A stretch of DNA of 34,365 nucleotides from Micromonospora sp. KC723 (lineage in GTDB: Bacteria; Actinomycetota; Actinomycetes; Mycobacteriales; Micromonosporaceae), in NCBI RefSeq assembly GCF_004348595.1, contig NZ_SMKD01000058.1, forward strand, positions 1 to 34,365, given 5' to 3'. The position numbers were made by a program, and so were the translations under genes. The notes under the pieces are model-generated. The model was not told the origin of the DNA, did not search any database, and saw only the letters and a program-made list of their open reading frames with translations. Every line of letters begins with the position of its first letter. Position 1 is the first letter of the stretch. Below are positions 5,730 to 13,879 of this stretch, one piece after another.

Positions 5730-6940
5730 GGGATCTCCACGTGGATCAGGGTCGGGCCGCCGGGAGGGCTGGACACCCGCAACCGGCCGTCCAGGACGCC
5801 GACGCGGTCGGCGAGCCCGGTCATGCCGCTGCCACCCGCTGGGTCGGCACCACCGACGCCGTTGTCGATGATCTCGAGGGTCAGCACATCGGCGTGGTGC
5901 CGCCCCGTGATGTGCGCGCTCGTCGCCCGGCTGTGCTTGGCGATGTTCGCCATCGCCTCGGTGACGACGTAGTACGCCGTGAGTTCCACCGGCTGCGGCA
6001 GGCGGGTCGCCAGCCGGACGTCCACCGTGACGGGAACGGGGAACCGGCTGGCGTTCTCCTCGATCGCCGCGACGAGCCCGTTGTCGGCGAGCACCTGCGG
6101 GTTGAGGCCGTGCACGAGGTCACGCAACTCCGCGAGGGCCACCGACAGCTGCTCCTGGGCCTCACCCAGCCGGTCGTACAGAGGTGACTCGGGCGCCACG
6201 TCCAGACGCATCAGGCCGAGCGCCATGCTGAGCGAGACCAGCCGCTGCTGGGCGCCGTCGTGCAGGTCGCGCTCGATCCGGGCACGCTCGGCCGCGAACG
6301 CGCCGACGAGCCGGGCCCGGGACCGGTGCACCTCGATCAGCTGCTCACCGAGCTCCGCGTCGCGCGGCGCGAGGATGGTGCGGGTCAGCGCGGCCCGCGC
6401 GCCGGCCCAGGACGTGACCGGATACGGCCAGCTCAGCAGTAGCAGGACGCCGACGACCGCCCACGGCCAGGCCGACGGGTCGTCCGCCGGCGCGGTGATG
6501 CAGAACCAGGGCAGGACGAAGGCGAACGACAGCACCAGCACGTCGAGCCACCACAGCGCGGTGAGCGACACGAACGTGAAGGCCAGCTCCCGCCACGTGG
6601 CCGGCTCGGCGAGCCGGGTACGCAGCCAGGCCCGGAGCCCGGGTCCGGGCGGTGCCCGGTGCGGGTCGGGGGTGGCGTCGGTGTCGACGAGGCGCAGCCG
6701 CCAGCGTTCCAGCCGGGCCACGACCAGTCCGGAGAACGCGACGGCGAGCAGCACCAACGCGCCGACCAGGAAGACCAGCGACACCACGCCGGCCGCGATC
6801 ACCACGGCGAGCACGCCGATCGCCAGCGCCCCCAGCACCACGCCGGAGATCAGGTAGACGAGCGCGCGCCACGGCCAGCGCGACACGAGGAAACCGAACG
6901 GGCGCTGAGCCATGGCCTGCCAGGCGGTCCGGTTTTGCAC
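5714..6940 (-). CDS. Sensor histidine kinase (HisKA_3/NarL type)
   Basis: This 408-residue membrane kinase has N-terminal hydrophobic segments at about 27-75 and again at about 118-172, with little extracellular loop. A HisKA_3 dimerisation/phosphoacceptor helix follows, with H227 in ERDLHDGAQQR, and then a HATPase domain with NIAKHS (N box), DNGVGG and GSGMTGLADRV motifs. The short exposed loops suggest it senses membrane stress or a ligand within the bilayer, as in BceS- or DesK-like kinases. The GTG at 6940 follows a TACGGT hexamer by 6 bases, which fits a leaderless start; the ATG at 6913 is an alternative. It is the first gene of the kinase-regulator operon and diverges from the ABC exporter genes. 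Confidence 0.93.
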   Translation of the reverse strand: MQNRTAWQAMAQRPFGFLVSRWPWRALVYLISGVVLGALAIGVLAVVIAAGVVSLVFLVGALVLLAVAFSGLVVARLERWRLRLVDTDATPDPHRAPPGPGLRAWLRTRLAEPATWRELAFTFVSLTALWWLDVLVLSFAFVLPWFCITAPADDPSAWPWAVVGVLLLLSWPYPVTSWAGARAALTRTILAPRDAELGEQLIEVHRSRARLVGAFAAERARIERDLHDGAQQRLVSLSMALGLMRLDVAPESPLYDRLGEAQEQLSVALAELRDLVHGLNPQVLADNGLVAAIEENASRFPVPVTVDVRLATRLPQPVELTAYYVVTEAMANIAKHSRATSAHITGRHHADVLTLEIIDNGVGGADPAGGSGMTGLADRVGVLDGRLRVSSPPGGPTLIHVEIPCPFG

Positions 6941-6946
6941 GCACCG

Positions 6947-6952
6947 ACCGTA
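6947..6952 (-). promoter_or_regulatory. -10 hexamer (TACGGT) of the two-component operon, leaderless
   Basis: TACGGT on the minus strand ends 6 bases before the GTG at 6940, so the mRNA would start at the initiation codon. It supports the longer kinase start. Confidence 0.45.
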
Positions 6953-6973
6953 GGGGTTCGGCGGGGTAGTGCT

Positions 6974-6997
6974 GGCTCCACCCCCGGGTGTAGAGCC
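6974..6997. promoter_or_regulatory. Imperfect 24-bp palindrome, candidate response-regulator operator
   Basis: The arms GGCTCCACCCCC (6974-6985) and GGGTGTAGAGCC (6986-6997) are complementary at 10 of 12 positions. The site lies between the divergent kinase and ABC transporter starts (6940 and 7042). LuxR-type regulators bind such dyads, so autoregulation and transporter control from one site is plausible. Confidence 0.4.
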
Positions 6998-7041
6998 TCG
7001 GTCAGTGCGCGCGCCGCTGCCCCTCGGGTCGTATTGTCACC

Positions 7042-7806
7042 ATGACGACGACGCCTCAGGCCGCCATTTCGGCGGCGGTGCAACTGACCACCGTGCGCAA
7101 GACGTACGGAACCGGCGAACGGGCCGTCACCGCCCTTGACGGGGTGTCGATCGGCTTCGCCGCCGGCACGTTCACCGCCGTCATGGGGCCCTCCGGCTCC
7201 GGTAAGTCCACCCTGCTGCAGTGCGCGGCCGGGCTCGACCAACCCACCTCCGGCCAGATCCACATCGCCGGCCAGGACATCGGCGCCATGGACGAGGGAC
7301 GCCGCACCGTACTGCGCCGCGAGCACATCGGATTTGTCTTCCAGGCCTTCAACCTGGTCGCCTCGCTGACCGCCGCGCAGAACGTCGAACTGCCGGTCCG
7401 CTTCTCCGGTAAGCGCGTCGACCGGGCCCAGGTCCGCGCCGCGCTGGCCCGGATGGGCCTGGCCGAGCGGGCCGGGCACCGGCCCAGCGAGCTCTCCGGC
7501 GGGCAGCAGCAGCGCGTCGCGCTGGCCCGGGCGTTGGTCACCCGTCCCGACGTCCTCTTCGCCGACGAACCGACCGGCGCCCTCGACACCGCCACCTCGC
7601 GCGAGGTGCTGCACCTGTTGCGGCGGCTCGTCGACCAGGAGTCGCAGACCACCATCATGGTCACCCACGACCCCGTCGCCGCCTCGTACGCCGACGTCGT
7701 GGTCTTCCTCAAGGACGGCCAGATCGCCGACCGGATCCTGCTGGACCGGGCGGCCCCTTCGAACCCGGCGCTGATCGCCGCGCACCTGACCCGGCTGGAG
7801 AACTGA
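7042..7806 (+). CDS. ABC transporter ATP-binding protein (MacB/LolD-like)
   Basis: This 254-residue ATPase has Walker A GPSGSGKST at 49-57, a Q-loop in FVFQAFNLV, signature LSGGQQQRVALARAL, Walker B VLFADEPTGALD and the switch His in VTHDP. Its length and the EPTGALD form are typical of MacB/FtsE/BceA-type ATPases that pair with FtsX-fold permeases, and the next gene encodes exactly such a permease. A TATTGT hexamer ends 4 bases before the ATG and may be the -10 of a leaderless or near-leaderless transcript. The gene diverges from the two-component system, the usual arrangement for a stress-induced exporter. The substrate is unknown; an antimicrobial peptide or lipid is likely from the family. 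Confidence 0.95.
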   Translation: MTTTPQAAISAAVQLTTVRKTYGTGERAVTALDGVSIGFAAGTFTAVMGPSGSGKSTLLQCAAGLDQPTSGQIHIAGQDIGAMDEGRRTVLRREHIGFVFQAFNLVASLTAAQNVELPVRFSGKRVDRAQVRAALARMGLAERAGHRPSELSGGQQQRVALARALVTRPDVLFADEPTGALDTATSREVLHLLRRLVDQESQTTIMVTHDPVAASYADVVVFLKDGQIADRILLDRAAPSNPALIAAHLTRLEN

Positions 7807-7807
7807 C

Positions 7808-10201
7808 ATGCTGGCACTCGCCAACATCCGCGAGCACTGGCGCGGTTTCGTCGCCGCGTTCCTCGCGATCGCCCTCGGTGCCGCCCTGATCGGCGTCACG
7901 CTGATCGTGTACCACTCGGCCCGCCCCCAGGTACAGCCGCGCCTGGCCGGGGCCCCCGTCCTCGTCATTCCGCCGCAGGCGGTCAACGAGAGCGGGACCC
8001 CGAAGGACCGGGTGCCGTGGGGCGAGGCCGACGCCGCCACACTGGCCGACCGGCTGGCCGGCGTCGACGGGGTCGCGGGTACCGTCGTGGACCGCTCGTT
8101 CTACGCGCAGGCGTTCAAGGACGGCCGGCCGGTGGCCGACGACATGGCCGAGGATGCCGGCCACGGCTGGTCCAGCACCCGGCTCGCCCCGTACGCCCTG
8201 ACGGCCGGCACCGCGCCCACGACGGCGGACGAGGTCGCGGTCGACGCCGCGCTCGGCGTCGCGCCCGGGGAGCGCCTGGAGGTGAACCTCGCCACCGGGC
8301 CGCGGCAGTTCAGGGTCTCCGGCACGGTCGACGGTCCCGGCTTCTTCTTCACCGACGCGCAGGCCGCACAACTCGACCCGGGTGTACGCACGATCGCCGT
8401 ACTGCTCGAAAACCCCGCGGAGGCGGTCACCGTCGCCGAACGCGCCAGGGGTGTCGTCGGATCCGCCGGAGCGGTCGTTACCGGAGAGGAGCGCGCCGCG
8501 CTGGAACCGCAGTTCGTCGCGCACAAGCGGTTCCTCGGTACCCAACTGATCGCCGCGATGGCGATGCTCGCCCTGTTCGTGACGGTCTTCGTCGTCAGCG
8601 CCACGCTGGCGCTCGCCACGGCGCAGCGGCGCCGCGAGATCGGCCTGCTGCGCACGATCGGTGCCCACCCCAAGCAGATCCGCGCGATGATCCTCGGTGA
8701 GGCGGCCGTCGTCGGCCTGCTCGGCGCGGTGGTCGGCAGTCTGCTGGCGGTGCTGCTCGCGCCGCTGATGAAGGCGGTCCTGGTGCGGCTGGACGTGACG
8801 CCGCCCGGCTTCGCGATCGAGGTGGCGGCGTGGCCGCTGCTGACCGCCACCGCGATCGGCACGGGCGTGGCCGTTGTCGGCGCGTGGGCGGCGAGCCGGA
8901 TGGCCGCGAAGGTGGCACCGGTGGAGGCGCTGCTCGGCGCCCAGGTGGAGAAGCGGCCGATGACGCGGGCGCGGTGGGTCTTCGGCCTGCTGGCCGCGGG
9001 ACTCGGGGCGCTGCTCGCGGTCGTGACCGCGGTCACCGGGGCCGACGACCGGATCAACACGGCGTTGGGCGCGGCGATGACACTCATCGTGGCGGCGGCG
9101 CTGCTCGCGCCCGTGATCATCGGACCGGCCGTGCGGGCGCTCACCGCGCCGATCACCCGACGGTCCACGTCGGCCGGTCCGATGCTGGTCCGCGCCGAGC
9201 TGCTCAACGCCACCCGGCGGGCCGCCGCCACCGCCGCACCGATCATCGCCGCGGTCGGGTTCGCGGTGCTCATCAGCGGCATGGTGGAGACGATGCGGAC
9301 GGCGTACCCGGCGGGCGAGACGAAGAAGCTGGCCGGCCAGGTGCTCATCGAGCCCGACGGCACACCCGGCCTGAGCGACGCGGTGGTCGGAGAGATTCCG
9401 GTCGGCAAGGCGGCGCTGCCCACCCGCGTCTTCCTCCACCGGCCCGGGCACGGCGTTACCGTGATCGACGCGCTGGGCTCCCGCGACCCGCGCTGGGACA
9501 AGCCGGGCGAGGCCGTCCTGGGCGAGGGCACGGCGAAGTTGTTCGGGCTCAGCGCGGGCCAGACCGTTGACGTCCGGTTCGTGGACGGGAAGACCGAGAG
9601 GGTCCGCATCTCCCAGGTCCTGCCGGACGACCCCGGGCGCGGCGCCTTCGTCCTCCCTCGTCAGCTGGTCCGGTCACACGACCGGGCGGCGCTCACCGAC
9701 ACCATCTTCGTCCCGCAGGCGAACGCGCCGATGACGGTGGCGGCCGGCGCCTCGCTGCACGACGCCGAGAGCTACGCCCGGGCGGACTACAACACCGACG
9801 CCCGCCTCACCACCAGCCTCGCGATGATGCTGATCGTGGTGGCGGTCGGGTACAGCGGACTCGCGGTCGCCAACAGCATGGCGATGGCGGCATACGGCCG
9901 GAAGGCCGACTTCGCGGTCATGAGGTCGGCCGGTGGCACCGTGCGGCAGCTGATGACCTTCGCGGTCGGCGAGACGGTCCTCGTGGCCGGCATCGGGGTG
10001 GCACTCGGGCTCCTCGTGACCCTGCCCCCGCTGGCCGGTATGGCGGCAGGCCTGTCGGAGGTCACCGGCGCGGACATCTCCATCCAGCTCAACGGGGGCG
10101 TGGTCGCCCTGGCGATTGTCGGCTCGCTGCTCACGGCGACCGTCGCGAGCGCCGCGGTCACCTGGCGGGTCATCCGGCCCCGCACGGCGGTGACCGGCTG
10201 A
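7808..10201 (+). CDS. FtsX-family ABC permease
   Basis: This 797-residue membrane protein starts with ATG 1 bp after the stop of the ATPase gene. It has an N-terminal membrane segment (about 13-36), a MacB-type extracytoplasmic region, and a block of three membrane helices with the FtsX pattern (about 245-365, including RRREIGLLRTIGAHPKQIR). A central helical pair and a second extracytoplasmic domain follow, then a second FtsX block near the C-terminus (about 670-790, RKADFAVMRSAGGTVRQL). Two FtsX blocks in one chain are typical of about 800-residue actinobacterial permeases, so one or two copies could form the full channel with the ATPase. It acts by mechanotransmission or export at the plasma membrane. 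Confidence 0.93.
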   Translation: MLALANIREHWRGFVAAFLAIALGAALIGVTLIVYHSARPQVQPRLAGAPVLVIPPQAVNESGTPKDRVPWGEADAATLADRLAGVDGVAGTVVDRSFYAQAFKDGRPVADDMAEDAGHGWSSTRLAPYALTAGTAPTTADEVAVDAALGVAPGERLEVNLATGPRQFRVSGTVDGPGFFFTDAQAAQLDPGVRTIAVLLENPAEAVTVAERARGVVGSAGAVVTGEERAALEPQFVAHKRFLGTQLIAAMAMLALFVTVFVVSATLALATAQRRREIGLLRTIGAHPKQIRAMILGEAAVVGLLGAVVGSLLAVLLAPLMKAVLVRLDVTPPGFAIEVAAWPLLTATAIGTGVAVVGAWAASRMAAKVAPVEALLGAQVEKRPMTRARWVFGLLAAGLGALLAVVTAVTGADDRINTALGAAMTLIVAAALLAPVIIGPAVRALTAPITRRSTSAGPMLVRAELLNATRRAAATAAPIIAAVGFAVLISGMVETMRTAYPAGETKKLAGQVLIEPDGTPGLSDAVVGEIPVGKAALPTRVFLHRPGHGVTVIDALGSRDPRWDKPGEAVLGEGTAKLFGLSAGQTVDVRFVDGKTERVRISQVLPDDPGRGAFVLPRQLVRSHDRAALTDTIFVPQANAPMTVAAGASLHDAESYARADYNTDARLTTSLAMMLIVVAVGYSGLAVANSMAMAAYGRKADFAVMRSAGGTVRQLMTFAVGETVLVAGIGVALGLLVTLPPLAGMAAGLSEVTGADISIQLNGGVVALAIVGSLLTATVASAAVTWRVIRPRTAVTG

Positions 10202-10256
10202 CAGTGGCCGGTCCGACACACCGGAGCCGTGGCTCACGGGTAGCGCGAGCCACGAG

Positions 10257-10294
10257 CGAGCCGGGGGCCCCTCCGTGGAGGGGCCCCCGGCTCG
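10257..10294. terminator. Strong bidirectional hairpin terminator
   Basis: A perfect 17-bp stem runs from GAGCCGGGGGCCCCTCC (10258-10274) to its complement at 10277-10293, with a 2-base centre. It lies between the convergent permease and SRPBCC genes. No T tract is present, as is common in actinomycetes. Confidence 0.75.
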
Positions 10295-10353
10295 TGGTCG
10301 GAACCGCCGCGGCCGGTGGCCGACGAGGCCGGACCGGTGGTCGCGGCGGCGCG

Positions 10354-11034
10354 TCAGAGGGGCCGGTTCGGCTCGCTGACCGGGCCGCCCGGGTAGGTGG
10401 TGGTGTCCGGCGCGGGCCGGTCGATCTCGGTGACCACGTAGTCCCGCTCGGTGGCGTCGGCCACGCGGTCGTCGTCGCTGGAACGGTGCTTCACGTCGGC
10501 CAGGCCGGAGGCACCCGCCCGGCCACTGTCACCCTGGGACGCCGCGGCGTGCGCGACACCGGGCGTGCCCACGCCGAGTCCCTCGCCGATTGAGCCCCGC
10601 CACGCGCCGGTCTCGACGCCCCGGGACTCGATGAAGCTCTTGAACTTCTCCAGGTCGGACTCGGCCTGCTTCTCGACGATGTCCAGCTTGTCGCCGGCCT
10701 TCTCGACCAGCCCCTCCGGCTCGTACTCCAGGTGCAGCCGGACCCGAGTGCGGCCGGTGCCCACGGGCTGGAAGTAGACCGCACCGGCATTGGTCGCGCC
10801 CTCGGTCGCCGCCCAGGCCACCTTCTCGTCCGGCACCTGCTCCAGGACCGTCGCGTCCCACTCCCGCCGGACCCCGGCGATCCGGGCGACCCAGTGCATA
10901 CGCCGGTCGTCGAGCTGGCGCACCTCCTGCACGCCACCCATGAAACGGGGGAACTCCTCGAACTGCGTCCACTGGTTGTAGGCGGTGCTGACCGGCACAT
11001 CGACTTCGATCGACTTGTCGACCACGGTAGTCAT
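10354..11034 (-). CDS. SRPBCC-family (polyketide cyclase/dehydrase-like) protein
   Basis: This 226-residue soluble protein has a START-like hydrophobic-pocket fold over about residues 1-145: DKSIEVDVPVSTAYNQWTQF, FPRFMGGVQEVRQLDDRRMHWVARI, and a final long helix VEKAGDKLDIVEKQAESDLEKFKSFIESR. This is the pattern of the SRPBCC cyclase/dehydrase family found as stress-related or unknown proteins in actinomycetes. The last 70 or so residues are Gly/Ala/Asp-rich and probably disordered, longer than the usual core. The ATG at 11034 has a good GAGGAGGAG ribosome site. A sigma-B-like promoter lies upstream at 11105-11129. The substrate or ligand is unknown. Confidence 0.85.
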   Translation of the reverse strand: MTTVVDKSIEVDVPVSTAYNQWTQFEEFPRFMGGVQEVRQLDDRRMHWVARIAGVRREWDATVLEQVPDEKVAWAATEGATNAGAVYFQPVGTGRTRVRLHLEYEPEGLVEKAGDKLDIVEKQAESDLEKFKSFIESRGVETGAWRGSIGEGLGVGTPGVAHAAASQGDSGRAGASGLADVKHRSSDDDRVADATERDYVVTEIDRPAPDTTTYPGGPVSEPNRPL

Positions 11035-11059
11035 GGCACTCCTCCTCGTTCCGGTCGAG

Positions 11060-11079
11060 CCTCCCCTGGGATGGGGAGG
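11060..11079 (-). other. 5'-leader hairpin of the SRPBCC gene
   Basis: CCTCCCC at 11060-11066 pairs with GGGGAGG at 11073-11079. The hairpin would lie in the untranslated leader between the sigma-B-like promoter and the ribosome site, where it might stabilise the mRNA or slow initiation. Confidence 0.35.
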
Positions 11080-11104
11080 AAGCCGTCCTTGTCCACCTGG
11101 ATCC

Positions 11105-11129
11105 GTACCCCCGGATTCTCGGCTCAACC
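11105..11129 (-). promoter_or_regulatory. Sigma-B-like (general stress) promoter
   Basis: On the minus strand the elements read GGTT, 15 bases, GGGTAC. This matches the published actinomycete sigma-B form GNNT-N14-16-GGGTAC/T. It lies about 70 bases upstream of the SRPBCC start codon, which leaves a leader that holds the hairpin at 11060-11079. Confidence 0.45.
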
Positions 11130-11362
11130 ACGAATGCCGGAGCCGGCCGCCGTCCGGGTTGGACGAGGGCACCCTCCGCGCCGCGAACACGCCACCGGCC
11201 TCCCGGGTGCCGCGCCCCCGGGTCGGGGCGAGCAGTCGGGTTGGCGCAGGCTGGCGGGTACGCGACGTCCGGACGATGTTGTCGCGGGCGGAGGCCCGCC
11301 GGGCGCCGGTGGCCATCGCGGACAGTCGTCGGTTGATCGATCCGCCTGGCATTGTTGACGGC

Positions 11363-12469
11363 ATGGCCGCCCTGCTCCGATCCCGTCTGACCCACTGGAC
11401 CGTCTCCGTACCCGTCATCGCGGTCGTGCTGCTCGTGCTCACCTGGGGCCGTGATCTCGCGGGGATCGTGGTCGCGGTGGTCGCCGCCCTCCTGGCCGGC
11501 GCGGTCCTGGCGGCCGTACACCACGCCGAGGTGGTCGCGCACAAGGTCGGTGAGCCGTACGGCTCGCTGGTGCTCGCGGTCGCGGTCACGGTGATCGAGG
11601 TCGCGCTGATCGTGACCCTGATGATCAGTGGCGGCGACAAGGCTCAGGCGCTGGCCCGGGACACCGTCTTCGCCGCCGTCATGATCACCTGCAACGGCAT
11701 CCTCGGCCTGTCCCTGCTGCTCGGCGCCCTCCGCCGCCGGGTGGCGGTGTTCAATCCCGAGGGCACCGGCGGCGCGCTGGCCACCGTCGCCACCCTCGCC
11801 ACCCTCAGCCTGGTGGTGCCCTCCTTCACCACCAGCCGGCCCGGCCCCGAGTTCTCCCCCGCCCAACTCGCCTTCGCCGCGGTGGCGTCGCTCGCGCTCT
11901 ACGGGCTCTTCGTCATGGTGCAGACCGGCCGGCACCGGGACTACTTCCTCCCGGTCACCAGCGACGGGAGCATCGTCGACGCGGACGGCGACGGGCACGC
12001 CGACCCGCCCTCGACGCGTACCGCGCTGGCGAGCCTCGCCCTGCTGCTCGTCTCGCTGATCGCCGTGGTGGGGCTGGCGAAGGGCGTCTCCCCGGCCATC
12101 GAGTCCGCCGTCGCCGCCGCGAACCTGCCGCAGGCCTTCGTCGGCGTGGTCATCGCACTGCTCGTCCTGCTTCCCGAGACCCTCGCCGCCGCCCGGGCCG
12201 CCCGGCGCGACCGGGTGCAGATCAGCCTCAACCTCGCCCTCGGCTCCGCCATGGCCAGCATCGGTCTCACCATCCCGGCGATCGCCATCGCCTCCATCTG
12301 GCTGGACGGGCCACTGCTGCTCGGTCTGGGCGGCACCCAGCTGACGCTGCTGGCGCTGACCACGGTGACCGGCGTGCTCACCGTCGTCCCCGGCCGGGCG
12401 ACCGTGCTCCAGGGCGGGGTGCACCTGGTGCTGCTCGCGGCGTTCGTCTTCCTCGCCGCGAGCCCCTGA
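11363..12469 (+). CDS. chaA: Calcium/cation:proton antiporter, ChaA type
   Basis: This 368-residue membrane protein has about 11 hydrophobic segments in two homologous halves of the CaCA superfamily. The signature acidic helices are VTVIEVALIVTLM (about 76-88) and VVIALLVLLPETLAAARA in the second half. The length matches ChaA, which exports Ca2+, Na+ or K+ in exchange for protons. The central cytoplasmic loop contains D206-x-D208-x-D210-G-x-x-D214, an EF-hand-like calcium loop. I chose the ATG at 11363 because the hydrophobic protein begins there; the longer frame upstream is shadow of the divergent leader. No obvious ribosome site precedes it. It diverges from the SRPBCC gene, so both may belong to a stress response. 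Confidence 0.85.
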   Translation: MAALLRSRLTHWTVSVPVIAVVLLVLTWGRDLAGIVVAVVAALLAGAVLAAVHHAEVVAHKVGEPYGSLVLAVAVTVIEVALIVTLMISGGDKAQALARDTVFAAVMITCNGILGLSLLLGALRRRVAVFNPEGTGGALATVATLATLSLVVPSFTTSRPGPEFSPAQLAFAAVASLALYGLFVMVQTGRHRDYFLPVTSDGSIVDADGDGHADPPSTRTALASLALLLVSLIAVVGLAKGVSPAIESAVAAANLPQAFVGVVIALLVLLPETLAAARAARRDRVQISLNLALGSAMASIGLTIPAIAIASIWLDGPLLLGLGGTQLTLLALTTVTGVLTVVPGRATVLQGGVHLVLLAAFVFLAASP

Positions 12470-12477
12470 CGGACAGC

Positions 12478-12513
12478 GGTCGCGCCCCGTTTCGGCAGGC
12501 GGCCGGGGCGACC
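12478..12513 (+). terminator. Hairpin terminator after the antiporter gene
   Basis: GGTCGC-g-CCCCG (12478-12489) pairs with CGGGGCGACC (12504-12513) with one bulged base. It begins 9 bases after the stop at 12469, in the convergent gap before the 157-aa gene. Confidence 0.5.
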
Positions 12514-12616
12514 ACGCGGACTGGCGGCCACCCGGATCGAGGCGGCGACAGGAGGCACCGCGGTACGAGGACGAGACGCGCGTCCCACCCCGCACGTCCA
12601 TCAACCGCAGCGCCGG

Positions 12617-13090
12617 TCAGTCGTGGCGCTCGGTGCGCTCGATCTCGGCGAACGCCGCGCCCAGGTAGCTCTCGACCGGCTGGCCGGTCGCCGCCAGCAG
12701 GTCGACGACGAGCAGCGGGGCGTGCCGGGCGACCGCAGCCGGATCGGGCGGGGAGTCGTCGCCGTCCGGGTCGTACACGCCGAGCGCCCCGGCCAGCAGG
12801 ACCAGCATCACGTGCGGGTCGACGTCCGGCTGCCACGAGCTGGCCGACCGGACGGAGCGCTCCAGCACCCGCCGCACGTCGTCGGAGTCCAGCCCGTCCG
12901 GGTGGGCCTCCTCCAGCAGCAGCCGCACCACCGAGCCGAGGACCACTCCGGAGCGTTCCGTGGTGGCCAGCCGCGCGGTCGACAGGTCGTACGCCTCGAT
13001 GTCGCGGCTCCGGGCCGCCTCGACGGCCTCGGTCGCGGCGAGGGCGATCTCGCGGGCCGGGGCGGGCAGGTGTCGCCAGGTCACACTCAC
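12617..13090 (-). CDS. Hypothetical helical protein (157 aa)
   Basis: The start GTG at 13090 gives MSVTWRHLPAPAREIALAAT. The protein is mostly helical and acidic, with LATTERSGVVLGSVVRLLLEEAHPDGLDSDDVRRVLERSV and HAPLLVVDLLAATGQPVESYLGAAFAEIERTERHD. No membrane segment, signal peptide or catalytic motif is visible. The composition (Glu/Asp/Val-rich, ordered hydrophobic spacing) is clearly protein-like, unlike the Arg/Pro-rich frames that extend upstream. I do not recognise the family; it looks like a conserved actinomycete hypothetical protein. It stands alone, between convergent and codirectional neighbours. Confidence 0.7.
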   Translation of the reverse strand: MSVTWRHLPAPAREIALAATEAVEAARSRDIEAYDLSTARLATTERSGVVLGSVVRLLLEEAHPDGLDSDDVRRVLERSVRSASSWQPDVDPHVMLVLLAGALGVYDPDGDDSPPDPAAVARHAPLLVVDLLAATGQPVESYLGAAFAEIERTERHD

Positions 13091-13292
13091 CTGGCCAGCA
13101 TGGCAGAGCCGGCCGACACGAGACGCGGGCGATGCGGGCGACCGTCGACGCGACGAGCAGCCGGGTGCGGGGAGGAGTGGACCGCCCCGGGGGAGGTTCG
13201 TCGGCTCCCGGTGCGAAGGAGCCGCCGTCCTTCCCCCGGGGCGGTCGGATGACGAGCCGGCGCCCACCCCTCAGGGTGCCGGCCGCCAGGAC

Positions 13293-13323
13293 CACGCCGG
13301 ACGCGGACGGGTCGTCCGGCGTG
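13293..13323 (-). terminator. Hairpin terminator of the lamin-tail-domain gene
   Basis: CACGCCGGACG at 13293-13303 pairs perfectly with CGTCCGGCGTG at 13313-13323. It lies 3 bases beyond the stop of the minus-strand gene at 13327. Confidence 0.6.
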
Positions 13324-13326
13324 TGG

Positions 13327-13779
13327 TCAGCAGGACGTGTAGCTGCCGCTGCTACCCCAGGAGCAGGAGTCGATCGCTGTGCCGGCGGAGTTGCGCAGGT
13401 ACGCGGCGTCCCCGCTGTTGTTCCAGATGTACGCGCCGGAACCCCAGTACCGGTGGGTCGAGCTGTTGGTGCCCCTGCCGGTGTGGATGTAGACGCTCGC
13501 GCCGGCGACGAGCCGGAAGTCGCCGGAGAACTTGTACACGTGGTTGGACCTGTCGCGCAGCGTCCAGTACTTCAGGTTGATGGCCGTGCTGCGCCGGTTG
13601 GTCAACCGGACGTACTCGGCGTTGAGGCTGCTGTTGGAGCCGGTGTCGCTGCCAGGCGAGTTGTAGTAGACCTTGGTGATCTGAACGGCCGGGGTCGCGG
13701 CCTGCGCCGGAGCGGCGACGGCGAGCGCACCGACGGTGGCCGCGAGCGCCACGGCGGATCCGATGAGCCTGTGCTTCAC
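13327..13779 (-). CDS. Secreted lamin-tail-domain (LTD) protein
   Basis: This 150-residue protein has a classic signal peptide, MKHRLIGSAVALAATVGALAVAAPAQA, with cleavage likely after AQA (position 27). The mature part is one LTD fold: VQITKVYYNSPGSD, LNAEYVRLTNRRSTAINLKYWTLRD, then the HVYKFSG and VAGASVYIHTGRG strands and NSGDAAYLRNSAGT. Two C-terminal Cys (SCSWGSSGSYTSC) could form a disulfide outside the cell. LTD proteins are exported beta-sandwiches often linked to surface binding or exported nucleases; here the domain stands alone. I chose the GTG at 13779, with GGGGGAA upstream, because the signal peptide begins there. Confidence 0.88.
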   Translation of the reverse strand: MKHRLIGSAVALAATVGALAVAAPAQAATPAVQITKVYYNSPGSDTGSNSSLNAEYVRLTNRRSTAINLKYWTLRDRSNHVYKFSGDFRLVAGASVYIHTGRGTNSSTHRYWGSGAYIWNNSGDAAYLRNSAGTAIDSCSWGSSGSYTSC

Positions 13780-13822
13780 ACGTTCCCCCACACGGTTGCC
13801 GGAAAGTGCGCCGAGGCTATCC

Positions 13823-13836
13823 TTGCCGGACGGCAA
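13823..13836. promoter_or_regulatory. Palindrome in the LTD gene promoter region
   Basis: TTGCCG at 13823-13828 and CGGCAA at 13831-13836 form a dyad 44 bases upstream of the GTG at 13779. A TAGCCT-like -10 lies close by on the minus strand, so the dyad could be an operator. Confidence 0.3.
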
Positions 13837-13879
13837 TAGTGGACCCCCGGAAAGTCTTCGTTCGCCACCACATCTGTGA

